From positions 1 to 23,930 of IMG/VR virus record IMGVR_UViG_3300047409_000851: 23,930 bases of DNA; one strand, written 5' to 3'. Below the pieces are notes generated by a model. The model had not been told where the DNA came from and ran no database searches. It saw only the letters and a list, made by a program, of their open reading frames with translations. The position numbers were made by a program, and so were the translations under genes. This document shows positions 8,956 to 15,247 of the stretch, one piece after another (positions within the stretch are counted from its first letter, which is position 1; the number at the start of each line of letters is the position of its first letter). The DNA comes from a virus.

Positions 8956-8975
8956 TTCGTTCCTGGGAAATGTCA
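8955..8975 (-). repeat. 21-bp inverted repeat, left arm
   Basis: On the minus strand this reads TGACATTTCCCAGGAACG followed by AAA, from the stop of the adaptor gene to the first base of the 77-aa gene ATG. It is identical to the plus strand at 14650-14670. The core TTCC-CA-GGAA is itself nearly palindromic. Confidence 0.8.
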
Positions 8976-9755
8976 GTTCTGGCGCATGCCGTAGAGGCTC
9001 GCCTCGGGCAGGTTGCCGATGCCGATGTATGGGTAGTCGTGGCGGCCACCCGCCATGTTCAGGATGTTGGCTCCCTTCTCGGCACCGATGCGCGAGTCGA
9101 AGGCGAGCAGGAAGTCGCGCACCGCAGCGGACGAGTCGAAGCCACGGGCTTCGAGCCACTTCAGCCGGGTCAGCAGCGTCATCAGGACGCCGTCAAGCTG
9201 GAACACGTCGCCGGCCTTCGTCGCGATGTTCTTGTACAGATCCGGGTTGTCCGCGTCCTGCACCAGCGCCTGGGACAGGTACATGAACTTGAACGGCTGC
9301 CCTGGCGGTGCCGGCGGATTCAGGAACCAAAGCTGGCGCTGGCGCATCTGCCACGTCAGCGTGAAGTTGGCGCTGATCGGGAAGACGCGATAGGTCATCC
9401 AGCCCTGCGGGCTGACCGGGCCGACCGCAGGGAAGCGCATGCCGGCATTCCACTGGGTCTGGTCGATGAAGCGGTAGAAGTCGCCCGGCAGATCGAAGGC
9501 GACCTCGTTCGACTCGCCAGGGACGGGCGGGATCAGCGTCTCGACGACGATGGTCCCTTCCTTGGTCAACTGGCTCCACTCGTAGGCGTTGAGCATCTCC
9601 AGGCTGGAGAGGTTCGCCACCGTCCGCATCAGCACCATGTTGGGGTCTGCCGACCCGACCGGGTCGGTCGGGATCGGCAGGTTGAGCATGGCGCAGACCT
9701 GCTGCATCAGCACCTGAAAGGTGCTGAAGTTGGTCATCGAGTAGGTCGTCGCCAT
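8973..9755 (-). CDS. Head-tail adaptor / connector candidate
   Basis: A 260-aa protein with an N-terminal helical region (FSTFQVLMQQVCAMLNLP ... NLSSLEMLNAYEW), a central beta region (FDLPGDFYRFI, MTYRVFPISANFTLTW, FKFMYLSQ) and a helical C-terminus with LLTRLKWLEARGFDSSAAVRDFLLAFDSRIGAEKG. The 'LKW-x-(A/K)xGxDxxxxxRxF' helices are typical of adaptor proteins that sit under the portal (T7 gp11 / P22 gp4 type). Its position just before the nozzle gene fits. ATG at 9755 follows the upstream stop by 15 bases, with a GGGGA-type ribosome site. Could alternatively be another tail-tube component. Confidence 0.6.
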   Translation of the reverse strand: MATTYSMTNFSTFQVLMQQVCAMLNLPIPTDPVGSADPNMVLMRTVANLSSLEMLNAYEWSQLTKEGTIVVETLIPPVPGESNEVAFDLPGDFYRFIDQTQWNAGMRFPAVGPVSPQGWMTYRVFPISANFTLTWQMRQRQLWFLNPPAPPGQPFKFMYLSQALVQDADNPDLYKNIATKAGDVFQLDGVLMTLLTRLKWLEARGFDSSAAVRDFLLAFDSRIGAEKGANILNMAGGRHDYPYIGIGNLPEASLYGMRQN

Positions 9756-9770
9756 GCTGTGTCCCCAGGC

Positions 9771-10454
9771 TTACCGGCCGAAGTTTTTCACGCCGGGCTT
9801 GCCGGCACCGGAGCGTGCGGCACGCTCCTCGTCGCCGACGTGATCGCCCTGCGCCACATGCGGCTGGGCGATCTGGGCTTCGAGTGCCCTGATGCGCTCC
9901 ATCAGCGCCTCGTTGCCGTTGACGGTCAACAGGTACTTCTTCGCCGCGTCGGACATCTCGCGGGCACCCATGAAGGTCATGTTGGTGTCCGACAGGTTCG
10001 CCAACTGCTCGATGGTGCGGATCTTGAAGTAAGCAAGCTCCTCGATGTGCGCCTCGGTCAGGAACGGCGCGACCTTGAGCGGCGTGCCGACCACTTGATC
10101 CTTGACGCCAGCCTGGAACTGCGCCCAGTGCTGCGGCCAGCGCCTGCGATGGAGGTCCCAGACCTCCGCAGTGACGATGTTGTTCTTGTCGCCGGGGATC
10201 ATCACGGTGACGAACGCCACGTCCTTGTAGATCGGGCGGTTGGCCTTCGTCGACTCCTCGATGTCGATCCGGGGCTTCATGTAGAAGTGGACGTGGAGCT
10301 TGTCGTCGTGCCCCGGTCCCATGCCTGGGGGCAGCCCGCCGGGAGCGCCGCCGAATTGGCGAGCATCGACGCTCACGGTCTGATCGAACTTCGACCAATC
10401 GGTCGGGGGCTGGCTGTTTTGCAGGGCTTCAACCTGCTGCGCGTCGAGTGCCAT
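9771..10454 (-). CDS. Conserved phage structural-region protein (227 aa)
   Basis: A 227-aa protein of unknown function. The central part (DKLHVHFYMKPRIDIEESTKANRPIYKDVAFVTVMIPGDKNNIVTAEVWDLHRRRWPQHWAQFQAG) looks like a conserved globular core, followed by FLTEAHIEELAYFKIRTIEQLANLSDTN, an HhH-like helical pair, and a charged disordered tail. The KDVAFVTVMIPGDKNN type of segment is familiar to me from podophage head-gene neighbourhoods without an assigned function. The start is the ATG at 10454, with AAGGAG 7 bases upstream; a longer start would add 16 residues outside the conserved part. A GTTTAAACG motif lies in the leader 65 bases upstream. Confidence 0.6.
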   Translation of the reverse strand: MALDAQQVEALQNSQPPTDWSKFDQTVSVDARQFGGAPGGLPPGMGPGHDDKLHVHFYMKPRIDIEESTKANRPIYKDVAFVTVMIPGDKNNIVTAEVWDLHRRRWPQHWAQFQAGVKDQVVGTPLKVAPFLTEAHIEELAYFKIRTIEQLANLSDTNMTFMGAREMSDAAKKYLLTVNGNEALMERIRALEAQIAQPHVAQGDHVGDEERAARSGAGKPGVKNFGR

Positions 10455-10518
10455 CTGGGTTCTCCTTGTGCGTGGGATGTTGGGGAATCTCGGCTGGCCC
10501 ATCCCACTGAAGCCTGCA

Positions 10519-10527
10519 GTTTAAACG
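10519..10527 (+). repeat. GTTTAAACG motif, intergenic copy
   Basis: Lies directly after the stop codon of the 190-aa gene and 65 bases before the 227-aa gene start. Confidence 0.6.
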
Positions 10528-11100
10528 TCAGACGCCGATGGTCGGGACCACCTCAAGAATGAACCGGACGTTGGAAAGCTCGACATCGTCGATGCCGCCG
10601 CTGATTTTGCTCGCCCTGACCTCGTACACCGGATCGCCAGCGACGGGCACGGCATTGATGACCTCGAAGGAGCATTCGGCGATGTTGGTGGCCCCCTGGC
10701 CGCTGACCGTCGTACCGCCAGGGACGCTGACCCCGTCACGGTACAAGCTGAAAACGATCTCATTGCCGGTCGCGCAGGCGATGCCGGCATAGAAGGTGAC
10801 GCGGGTGTTCGTCGAGGGCAGCCCCAGGGCGTTGCGCCTGATCTGCCCGCTAGTCGGCCCGAAGGTGGTGAAGTCGGCGGTGATCGCCATCAGGTCCGGC
10901 AGCGGCACCATCACGGGCGTGACGCCCAAGGCTGGCATCGTATGCAGGGCCACACCGAGCGCGCCGAACCCTGGCGTCATCGTGTCGATGAAGTCCTTGA
11001 TCATGTTCCGCACTGCTGCGGCGGTGATCTGGTGCGTGGCGTTGTCGGGGATCGAGGCATCAGCCTGGGCCTTCAACGCGACCATTGTCTTGCGTGCCAT
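10528..11100 (-). CDS. Head decoration / fibre-like structural protein (190 aa)
   Basis: A 190-aa protein. The N-terminus (ALKAQADASIPDNATHQITAAAVRNMIKDFIDTM) resembles the capsid- or tail-anchoring segment found at the start of many phage fibre and decoration proteins (A-D-N-x-T-x-x-I-T-A-x-x-V/L-R). The rest is beta rich (VTFYAGIACATGNEIVFSLYRDGVSVPGGTTVSGQG, then FEVINAVPVAGDPVYEVRASKISGG), suggesting a small beta-sandwich. It is placed among accessory head genes behind the capsid gene, so head decoration or head fibre is most likely. The ATG overlaps the upstream stop (ATGA). Confidence 0.55.
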   Translation of the reverse strand: MARKTMVALKAQADASIPDNATHQITAAAVRNMIKDFIDTMTPGFGALGVALHTMPALGVTPVMVPLPDLMAITADFTTFGPTSGQIRRNALGLPSTNTRVTFYAGIACATGNEIVFSLYRDGVSVPGGTTVSGQGATNIAECSFEVINAVPVAGDPVYEVRASKISGGIDDVELSNVRFILEVVPTIGV

Positions 11101-11498
11101 CAGGGACTCCCGTTATCGAAGGCGTTGTTGAAGCCCTGGTCGAATGCCCCAGGGCCGATCACGGGCGGGATGATGCCGTCGCTGATCGAGAGGAACCCCT
11201 CGGCCGTCAGCGGCAGCCCTGCGTACCAGTAGACCGGGAGGTCGAAGCTGATGCGAACCTGCCCTAGCTCGTTGGTGATCGGCCCCGCCTTGGGCACCAG
11301 GGGGTTGTCGCTGTCGGTAAGGGACCCGTCGTTCAGATAGCCGATGGCCGCGAAGTAGAGGTTGGGGTTGGACCCCCCAGCCGCAGCGAGGCCGCCATCG
11401 GCCCCAACGGGGGTGCCCCCATTGAAGTCGAGCGGCGGCCCGGCCGACAGGATGATCCGGCCCTGCGGGTCGAACTTCAGCACGCCCGCGATGAGCAT
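11100..11498 (-). CDS. Accessory head protein of unknown function (132 aa)
   Basis: A 132-aa protein with no recognised domain. It has several hydrophobic beta-like stretches (AGVLKFDPQGRIILSAGPPLDFNGGTPVG, QVRISFDLPVYWYAGLPLTAEGFLSISDG) and glycine-rich turns. Gene order (capsid, 203-aa protein, this gene, 190-aa protein) suggests a small virion surface or connector component. Start ATG at 11498 is 12 bases after the previous stop, with AGAGG 9 bases upstream; the stop overlaps the next ATG. Confidence 0.6.
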   Translation of the reverse strand: MLIAGVLKFDPQGRIILSAGPPLDFNGGTPVGADGGLAAAGGSNPNLYFAAIGYLNDGSLTDSDNPLVPKAGPITNELGQVRISFDLPVYWYAGLPLTAEGFLSISDGIIPPVIGPGAFDQGFNNAFDNGSP

Positions 11499-11510
11499 GG
11501 CGTGCTGCCT

Positions 11511-12122
11511 CTACGGTGCGACGGCGGCGCTCGCAGTGCCGAAGGAGCCGAACACCGACTGGCCGGTCACCAGGGCAGAGCCCGAGCGGTTGCTGTAGCC
11601 CGTCTCGACTGCAGCGCCCGTTGCGACCGCGCCGGTCGCCGTCACCATCTTGGTGACGAAGCCCGTGTAGGCCGGTCCTGCGCCAGCGTCGCGGCTGCCG
11701 CCCTGGCCGGCACCACCGATGCCGAAGCCTGCGGTGTACGGGCTCGACGTGCCGGCAGCATCGTTGCTGCTGCGGCCGCCGCCGATGTACATGCCGATGG
11801 AGGTCGTCCAGGCGGTGCCGTCCGGCTTGGTGATGCCGGGCGTGTAGTCGTCGTTGAAGCCTGCGGCGAGGATGGAGGCGGGGGCGGTCAGCCCGATGAT
11901 CGGCGGGGAACCGAAACCGATCCCGGTACTGAGCGCCCCCGTCGATGCGTTGCCGCTCGCGGCGAAGCCCGAGCCTGCCGGCAGACCGTTGTAGGGGACG
12001 TCGACGTCGCGGTCCTTGGGCGAGCCCTTGGGACCGGAGAGGAGGTCGAAGATGACGAAGTTGCCCAGGCTCGGGTTGGCGAGGTTCTGGACGAGAGTGG
12101 AGCCTGGAAGTCCTGCGGGCAT
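11511..12122 (-). CDS. Glycine/alanine-rich accessory head protein (203 aa)
   Basis: A 203-aa protein very rich in Gly, Ala, Ser and Thr, with repeated GIGFGS / GFGIGGAGQGG / GTSSPYTAG-type segments and an ordered N-terminus (LVQNLANPSLGNFVIFDLLSGPKGSPKDRDVDVPY). No enzyme motif. It lies immediately behind the capsid-gene terminator, so its expression needs read-through or its own start signal. AGGAG lies 7 bases before the ATG at 12122. Likely a decoration or head-stabilising protein; this is inferred from position and composition. Confidence 0.55.
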   Translation of the reverse strand: MPAGLPGSTLVQNLANPSLGNFVIFDLLSGPKGSPKDRDVDVPYNGLPAGSGFAASGNASTGALSTGIGFGSPPIIGLTAPASILAAGFNDDYTPGITKPDGTAWTTSIGMYIGGGRSSNDAAGTSSPYTAGFGIGGAGQGGSRDAGAGPAYTGFVTKMVTATGAVATGAAVETGYSNRSGSALVTGQSVFGSFGTASAAVAP

Positions 12123-12140
12123 CGTGTTCTCCTGAAGCTG

Positions 12141-12167
12141 AAAAAGGGCCGGGGCCGAAGCCCCGGC
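12141..12167 (-). terminator. Intrinsic terminator after the capsid gene
   Basis: On the minus strand the sequence reads GCCGGGGC-TTCG-GCCCCGGC (8-bp perfect stem with a UUCG tetraloop, 12167 to 12148) followed by CC and five T (12145-12141). This is a textbook rho-independent terminator starting 11 bases after the capsid stop codon. Confidence 0.85.
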
Positions 12168-12177
12168 ATCAAGGAGA

Positions 12178-13149
12178 TCAGCCGCCGACGAGGCGACCCT
12201 GGAACTGGCGGCCGCTGCAGGTCAGGTTGCCCGCCCAGGCCAGGATGCTGACCTCGGCGTCCTGATTGACGGCGTACCGCTTGTTGGGGTCCAGGGCGAC
12301 CATGTCGCGGGCCGAGTGCGGCCGCAGGAAGAGGTACTTGGTGTTCAGGAAGAACGTCGTGTTGGCGGTGTTGAAGCCGCCGATGCCGCCGTCCAGAACC
12401 ACGTCCGCGTCCATGAACTTGATGGACGGGAACCCCAGGTTACCAACCTCGGGCGACGTGAACCGCTGCTGCGCCTGCAGCGAAGCCATGTACACGCCCC
12501 AGGCCACGTTGTCCTGCACGAGCAGATCGGGCCGGTCGGTGCCGCGCACGAGGCTCGCCCACATCGTGTTCATGAAGCCCTGGATGTTGGCCGCCGTCTG
12601 CGCCACCGTCAGCGTGTACTTCGACGTCCAGAAGGTCCACGTCGAGCCGACGATGCCACCGTAGGCGGTCGTCTGCGAGGCGGGAGCCAGTGCCGGCACT
12701 GCAGCCGCAAGACCCGTGAGGGACTTGCCACCGTAGGTGGTGCCGTCGCTGTAGATGCCTTCCGCCATCAGGTTCGCCATCGTCGACTCGGCGACATTGA
12801 TGCGAGCCTCAAGGAGGTCGATCATCTGCTCCTTGCCGGCGTTCTGGATCTGCTCCAGGCCGGACATCGTGACTGGGCAGGCGAGTTGCTTGATGTTGAA
12901 CTCGGCGGCGCTGATGACGTCGCTCGCTGCCACCGGCAGAAGGTCGTACCCCGAGTACCAGCCGCCGTTCGCGTTCTGCGCGAAGGAAAGCTCTTGGTAG
13001 ATCACGTTGCCGCCCGAGAACGGCTTGCGATTGCCGCGCTGGTCGAGCTTCATGTACAGGGCGTTGTTCTTGGTCACGTTGTCCGCGATCTTGCGGGTGC
13101 GCGACTGGATCGTCGTTGCGACGATGTCCGAGACGTTGGGGAAGGCCAT
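12178..13149 (-). CDS. Major capsid protein (HK97-like fold candidate)
   Basis: A 323-aa protein that builds the phage head. The N-terminus (VSDIVATTIQSRTRKIADNVTKNNALYMKLDQRGNRKPFSGGNVIYQELSFAQN) matches a large family of podophage/siphophage major capsid proteins, with the N-arm, an E-loop-like region with YSGYDLLPVAASDVISAAEFNIKQLACPVTMSG, the spine helix (ARINVAESTMANLMAEGIYSDGT), and a C-terminal A-domain (DLLVQDNVAWGVYMASLQAQQRF ... HSARDMVALDPNKRYAVNQDAEVSILAWAGNLTCSGRQFQGRL). It directly follows the scaffold gene. GGAG lies 6 bases before the ATG at 13149. The 131-bp leader has repeats and a hairpin, and a strong terminator follows, so it is probably expressed as an amplified, largely separate transcript. 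Confidence 0.9.
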   Translation of the reverse strand: MAFPNVSDIVATTIQSRTRKIADNVTKNNALYMKLDQRGNRKPFSGGNVIYQELSFAQNANGGWYSGYDLLPVAASDVISAAEFNIKQLACPVTMSGLEQIQNAGKEQMIDLLEARINVAESTMANLMAEGIYSDGTTYGGKSLTGLAAAVPALAPASQTTAYGGIVGSTWTFWTSKYTLTVAQTAANIQGFMNTMWASLVRGTDRPDLLVQDNVAWGVYMASLQAQQRFTSPEVGNLGFPSIKFMDADVVLDGGIGGFNTANTTFFLNTKYLFLRPHSARDMVALDPNKRYAVNQDAEVSILAWAGNLTCSGRQFQGRLVGG

Positions 13150-13174
13150 TGAAATCTCCGAATGAAGTTGTACC

Positions 13175-13190
13175 CTGCGTTTACACGCAG
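13175..13190. promoter_or_regulatory. Leader hairpin upstream of the capsid gene
   Basis: CTGCGT-TTAC-ACGCAG is a perfect 6-bp dyad with a 4-base loop, 26 bases before the capsid ATG. It includes one copy of GTTTACACGC (13179-13188). No T tract follows on either strand, so it is not a terminator. It may be a protein-binding site or a transcript-stabilising hairpin. Confidence 0.5.
13179..13188 (+). repeat. GTTTACACGC motif, capsid leader copy
   Basis: Copy inside the leader hairpin 30 bases before the capsid ATG. Confidence 0.6.
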
Positions 13191-13208
13191 ACCGTTCTCA
13201 TCCGCTTT

Positions 13209-13275
13209 TCGATGGCCGTTGCCTGGGGGTGTCGATGGCCGCGTTGCGGTTCTACTTCCCCCGGCTCGGTTCTAC
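13209..13275. repeat. Two pairs of direct repeats in the capsid-gene leader
   Basis: TCGATGGCCG occurs at 13209-13218 and 13232-13241 (23-base period), and CGGTTCTAC at 13247-13255 and 13267-13275 (20-base period), all in the 131-bp gap between scaffold and capsid genes. Spacing near two helical turns is what paired protein-binding sites often show. TTCTAC also forms the arm of the dyads in the control region at 22452-22468 and 22507-22523. Confidence 0.55.
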
Positions 13276-13280
13276 GAGCT

Positions 13281-14429
13281 TCAGCTATACCCCGAGTGTG
13301 CCGAGATGGCCGCCTCGATGCTTTCGCGGATCGACGACGGTTCAGGGCCAGCCGGATTGCCAACAGGAGCGGAGCCCCTGACGCTGACCGCTGCGGAACG
13401 AGCCCGCTGGGCGTTTTGCGTCAACTGGCGGGCGTTCGCCCCTTGTTGCCGGGCGAGCATAACCTTGGAAACCTCCGGATGCAACATCGCTGCCTGCCGG
13501 TAGGCGTCGGCGATGCTGATGTCGCGGCCGCGACGCTCGCCAAGCTCGATGATGTCGGCCATCTCGTGCCGAAGGTCTTGGAAGAATTCGTTCGCCGGGT
13601 CCTGGGCGAACGTCTCAAGCTCGCTGCGCGCCTCGCCCTCTGCAGCCTGAGCGATCTGCTGCTGGCGGTTCTGGGCGGCTTGGTACAGGGGCGCGAGCGC
13701 CTGCTGCACCGCCTGCTGGACGTACTGCGGGTTCTGCTGCTGCTGCTGGCTGCCGGCAGGCGGCTCCGCGCCGACCAGGGCAGAGTCGAGCGCCTGGATG
13801 TCGACCCCGTAGACCTTGACGATCTGCGCCAGGGTCTGCGCCTTCTCGTACTGGGTGCCCGAGCGCAGGGTCTGGGTGACCGACATCAGGTTCCTGACCG
13901 CCGTCAGCGGGTCGACCCCCTCGGCCTGGATCGTGCCCAGGAAGGGCTGGATCGTCTGGGTGAACCGCTCGGCGATGTTCCTGGCCGGGGCCATCTCGTT
14001 GACATAGCGGGCCATCTCCGACTCGCGCCGGGCGACCTCCTGCTGGACGGCTGCCGGCACGGTCTTCCAGTGTTCGCGTGCCCCAGGCGACCATGAGGCT
14101 GGAGCCTGCAGCGCAGGTGCCAGCGGAGCGGGCTGGATGGGCGGCAGAGCGCCGTTCGCCTGCTGGGTGGCACCAGGGGTGCCTGGAGCGGTTCCAGGCG
14201 CTCCTGGGGCTTCCTTGCCCTTCGGGATGAACCGCCCGAGCGAGTCGCGGTCGCCCTTCGCCTGGATCTGGGGCTCGCCGGCAGGCTTCTCGACCGGCTG
14301 GGAGTCGGGGGCGACCGGAGCGTCGGGGGTGGTGCTGGTGTCGCCCTCGTCGGCGTCGATGGCGCTCTCGATGGTCGAGCGGAGGTCGGGGCCGTCGTCT
14401 ACGGCAGCGTCGTCGGGCAGCGGTGGCAT
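13281..14429 (-). CDS. Capsid scaffold protein
   Basis: A 382-aa acidic, helical protein directly upstream of the capsid gene. Order: acidic N-terminus with DLRSTIESAIDADEGD; a proline/alanine-rich linker (about 60-115); a SWSPGAREHWKTVPAAVQQEVARRESEMARYVNEMAPARNIAERF helix typical of phage scaffold proteins; a Q-rich coiled-coil region (GSQQQQQNPQYVQQAVQQALAPLYQAAQNRQQQIAQAAEGEARSELETFAQ); and a basic-to-mixed C-terminus ending in SSIRESIEAAIS, the usual capsid-binding end. AAGGAG precedes the ATG at 14429 by 5 bases, and GTTTAAACG lies just before that. It directs procapsid assembly and is expected to leave the head before or during DNA packaging. Confidence 0.82.
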   Translation of the reverse strand: MPPLPDDAAVDDGPDLRSTIESAIDADEGDTSTTPDAPVAPDSQPVEKPAGEPQIQAKGDRDSLGRFIPKGKEAPGAPGTAPGTPGATQQANGALPPIQPAPLAPALQAPASWSPGAREHWKTVPAAVQQEVARRESEMARYVNEMAPARNIAERFTQTIQPFLGTIQAEGVDPLTAVRNLMSVTQTLRSGTQYEKAQTLAQIVKVYGVDIQALDSALVGAEPPAGSQQQQQNPQYVQQAVQQALAPLYQAAQNRQQQIAQAAEGEARSELETFAQDPANEFFQDLRHEMADIIELGERRGRDISIADAYRQAAMLHPEVSKVMLARQQGANARQLTQNAQRARSAAVSVRGSAPVGNPAGPEPSSIRESIEAAISAHSGYS

Positions 14430-14443
14430 GGGTTCTCCTTGTG

Positions 14444-14452
14444 GTTTAAACG
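14444..14452 (+). repeat. GTTTAAACG motif, scaffold leader copy
   Basis: Lies between the stop of the 60-aa membrane gene and the ribosome site of the scaffold gene. Confidence 0.6.
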
Positions 14453-14453
14453 G

Positions 14454-14636
14454 CTAGGCATGAAGGCGCAGCAGGCCGGACCACTGCACCAGCCAGATGA
14501 TCAGCACGATGGCCGCCACGGCGATGATCACGGTCTTGAAGGGCGGCGGCATCGGGATGTAGGTGACGATCAGCCAGACGATCAGGCCGAAGACGGCCAG
14601 GACGAGCAGAACGGTCAGCAACGAGGTGATGGTCAT
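14454..14636 (-). CDS. Two-helix small membrane protein (60 aa)
   Basis: A 60-aa protein made of two hydrophobic helices (about residues 4-26 and 34-53) joined by the short turn YIPMPPPFKT. The pattern '...WLI-x-TYIPM...K-x-x-x...WLLQ' matches a family of small membrane proteins found in Proteobacteria and phages (Thivi_2564-like), of unknown role. AAAAGGAG lies 6 bases before the ATG at 14636. Position between a zinc-ribbon protein and the scaffold gives no direct clue; a holin-like function is possible from topology but there is no lysis gene nearby. One arm of a 21-bp inverted repeat lies in the gap upstream. Confidence 0.65.
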   Translation of the reverse strand: MTITSLLTVLLVLAVFGLIVWLIVTYIPMPPPFKTVIIAVAAIVLIIWLVQWSGLLRLHA

Positions 14637-14649
14637 CTCAGTCTCCTTT

Positions 14650-14670
14650 TGACATTTCCCAGGAACGAAA
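14650..14670 (+). repeat. 21-bp inverted repeat, right arm
   Basis: Exact match in opposite orientation to 8955-8975. It lies in the 42-bp gap between the zinc-ribbon gene and the two-helix membrane gene. A weaker, third version (TTCCCAGGAACG with similar flanks) lies in the methyltransferase gene near 21809. Confidence 0.8.
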
Positions 14671-14678
14671 CTCGATCT

Positions 14679-15074
14679 TCAGCGGCCCTGCCGGTGGGCG
14701 AAGGCGCGGGCCAGATCCTCCCTGGTGACCGCTCCTCCGCTCTCGCCGCGCCGGTAGGCTTCGCGAGCTTTTTGCGCCTTGGCCCAGGTGTCGGTGTAGT
14801 CGTCGGCGGTCGTCAGCCCGTGGCGGTGCATGTACTCGCGATGCTTCGACCGCGAGGAGATGTCGGTGCCGTCCTGGGCGCAGAGCCCGATGTAGTGGCG
14901 GTCGCCCGCCAGGGCGTTGTCCTGGGCGCTCGTGCGGCCGCTCGGCGGGAAGTACCGGTCGGCAACCTCGCCGCAGCAGATCAGCGGCCTGGGGGCGCGG
15001 AGATGTTCGCTCAGGGGGCGGAACACCTCCAGGGTGTTCTCGCACTTGCCGCAGCGGAAGCTATACGTTGGCAT
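14679..15074 (-). CDS. FmdB-like zinc-ribbon protein
   Basis: A 131-aa protein beginning MPTYSFRCGKCENTLEVFRPLSEH, the hallmark start of the FmdB/CxxC zinc-ribbon family; C8 and C11 pair with C33/C34 in LICCGEV. The second knuckle is CCG rather than the usual CPxCG, so metal binding may rely on three or an altered set of ligands. The rest is hydrophilic with DISSRSKHREYMHRHGLTTADDY and an arginine-rich end. I prefer the ATG at 15074 because GAGG sits 5 bases before it; a GTG six bases upstream would add two residues. It overlaps the end of the preceding 61-aa gene. Such proteins are common in phage head modules with unknown role. Confidence 0.65.
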   Translation of the reverse strand: MPTYSFRCGKCENTLEVFRPLSEHLRAPRPLICCGEVADRYFPPSGRTSAQDNALAGDRHYIGLCAQDGTDISSRSKHREYMHRHGLTTADDYTDTWAKAQKAREAYRRGESGGAVTREDLARAFAHRQGR

Positions 15075-15246
15075 TGCCACCTCGCAACTGCTTGACGAGC
15101 GCCTGCTGCTTCAGCTTGGGACTGCCGGCATCGGCGGCGTTGAATTCCTGGGCGACGGCGACCGGCGGTGCCTTGGTCTTGTCGGGCTGCCAGCCGTGGG
15201 CTACTGCTGCCATGAACCTTGCCTGCTTAGGTGTAGATGAAGGCAT
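15061..15246 (-). CDS. Small conserved phage protein (61 aa)
   Basis: A 61-aa basic protein. The pattern MPSSTPKQARFMAAVAHGW ... VAQEFNAADAG is recognisable as a widespread short phage/prophage family (MPSKSxAQxRFMxAxAH ... VAKEFxxADKG) without known function. The ATG lies one base after the TAG of the 662-aa gene, and the stop overlaps the zinc-ribbon start, so the three are probably translated together. Confidence 0.7.
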   Translation of the reverse strand: MPSSTPKQARFMAAVAHGWQPDKTKAPPVAVAQEFNAADAGSPKLKQQALVKQLRGGNANV

Positions 15247-15247
15247 T

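Noticed and set aside
13175-13190. Hairpin as a terminator of the scaffold transcript
   Set aside because: Short stem and no T tract on either strand; it lies just before the capsid ribosome site.
14454-14636. Holin assignment for the 60-aa two-helix protein
   Set aside because: Topology allows it, but there is no endolysin or spanin nearby and the sequence fits a general small membrane protein family.
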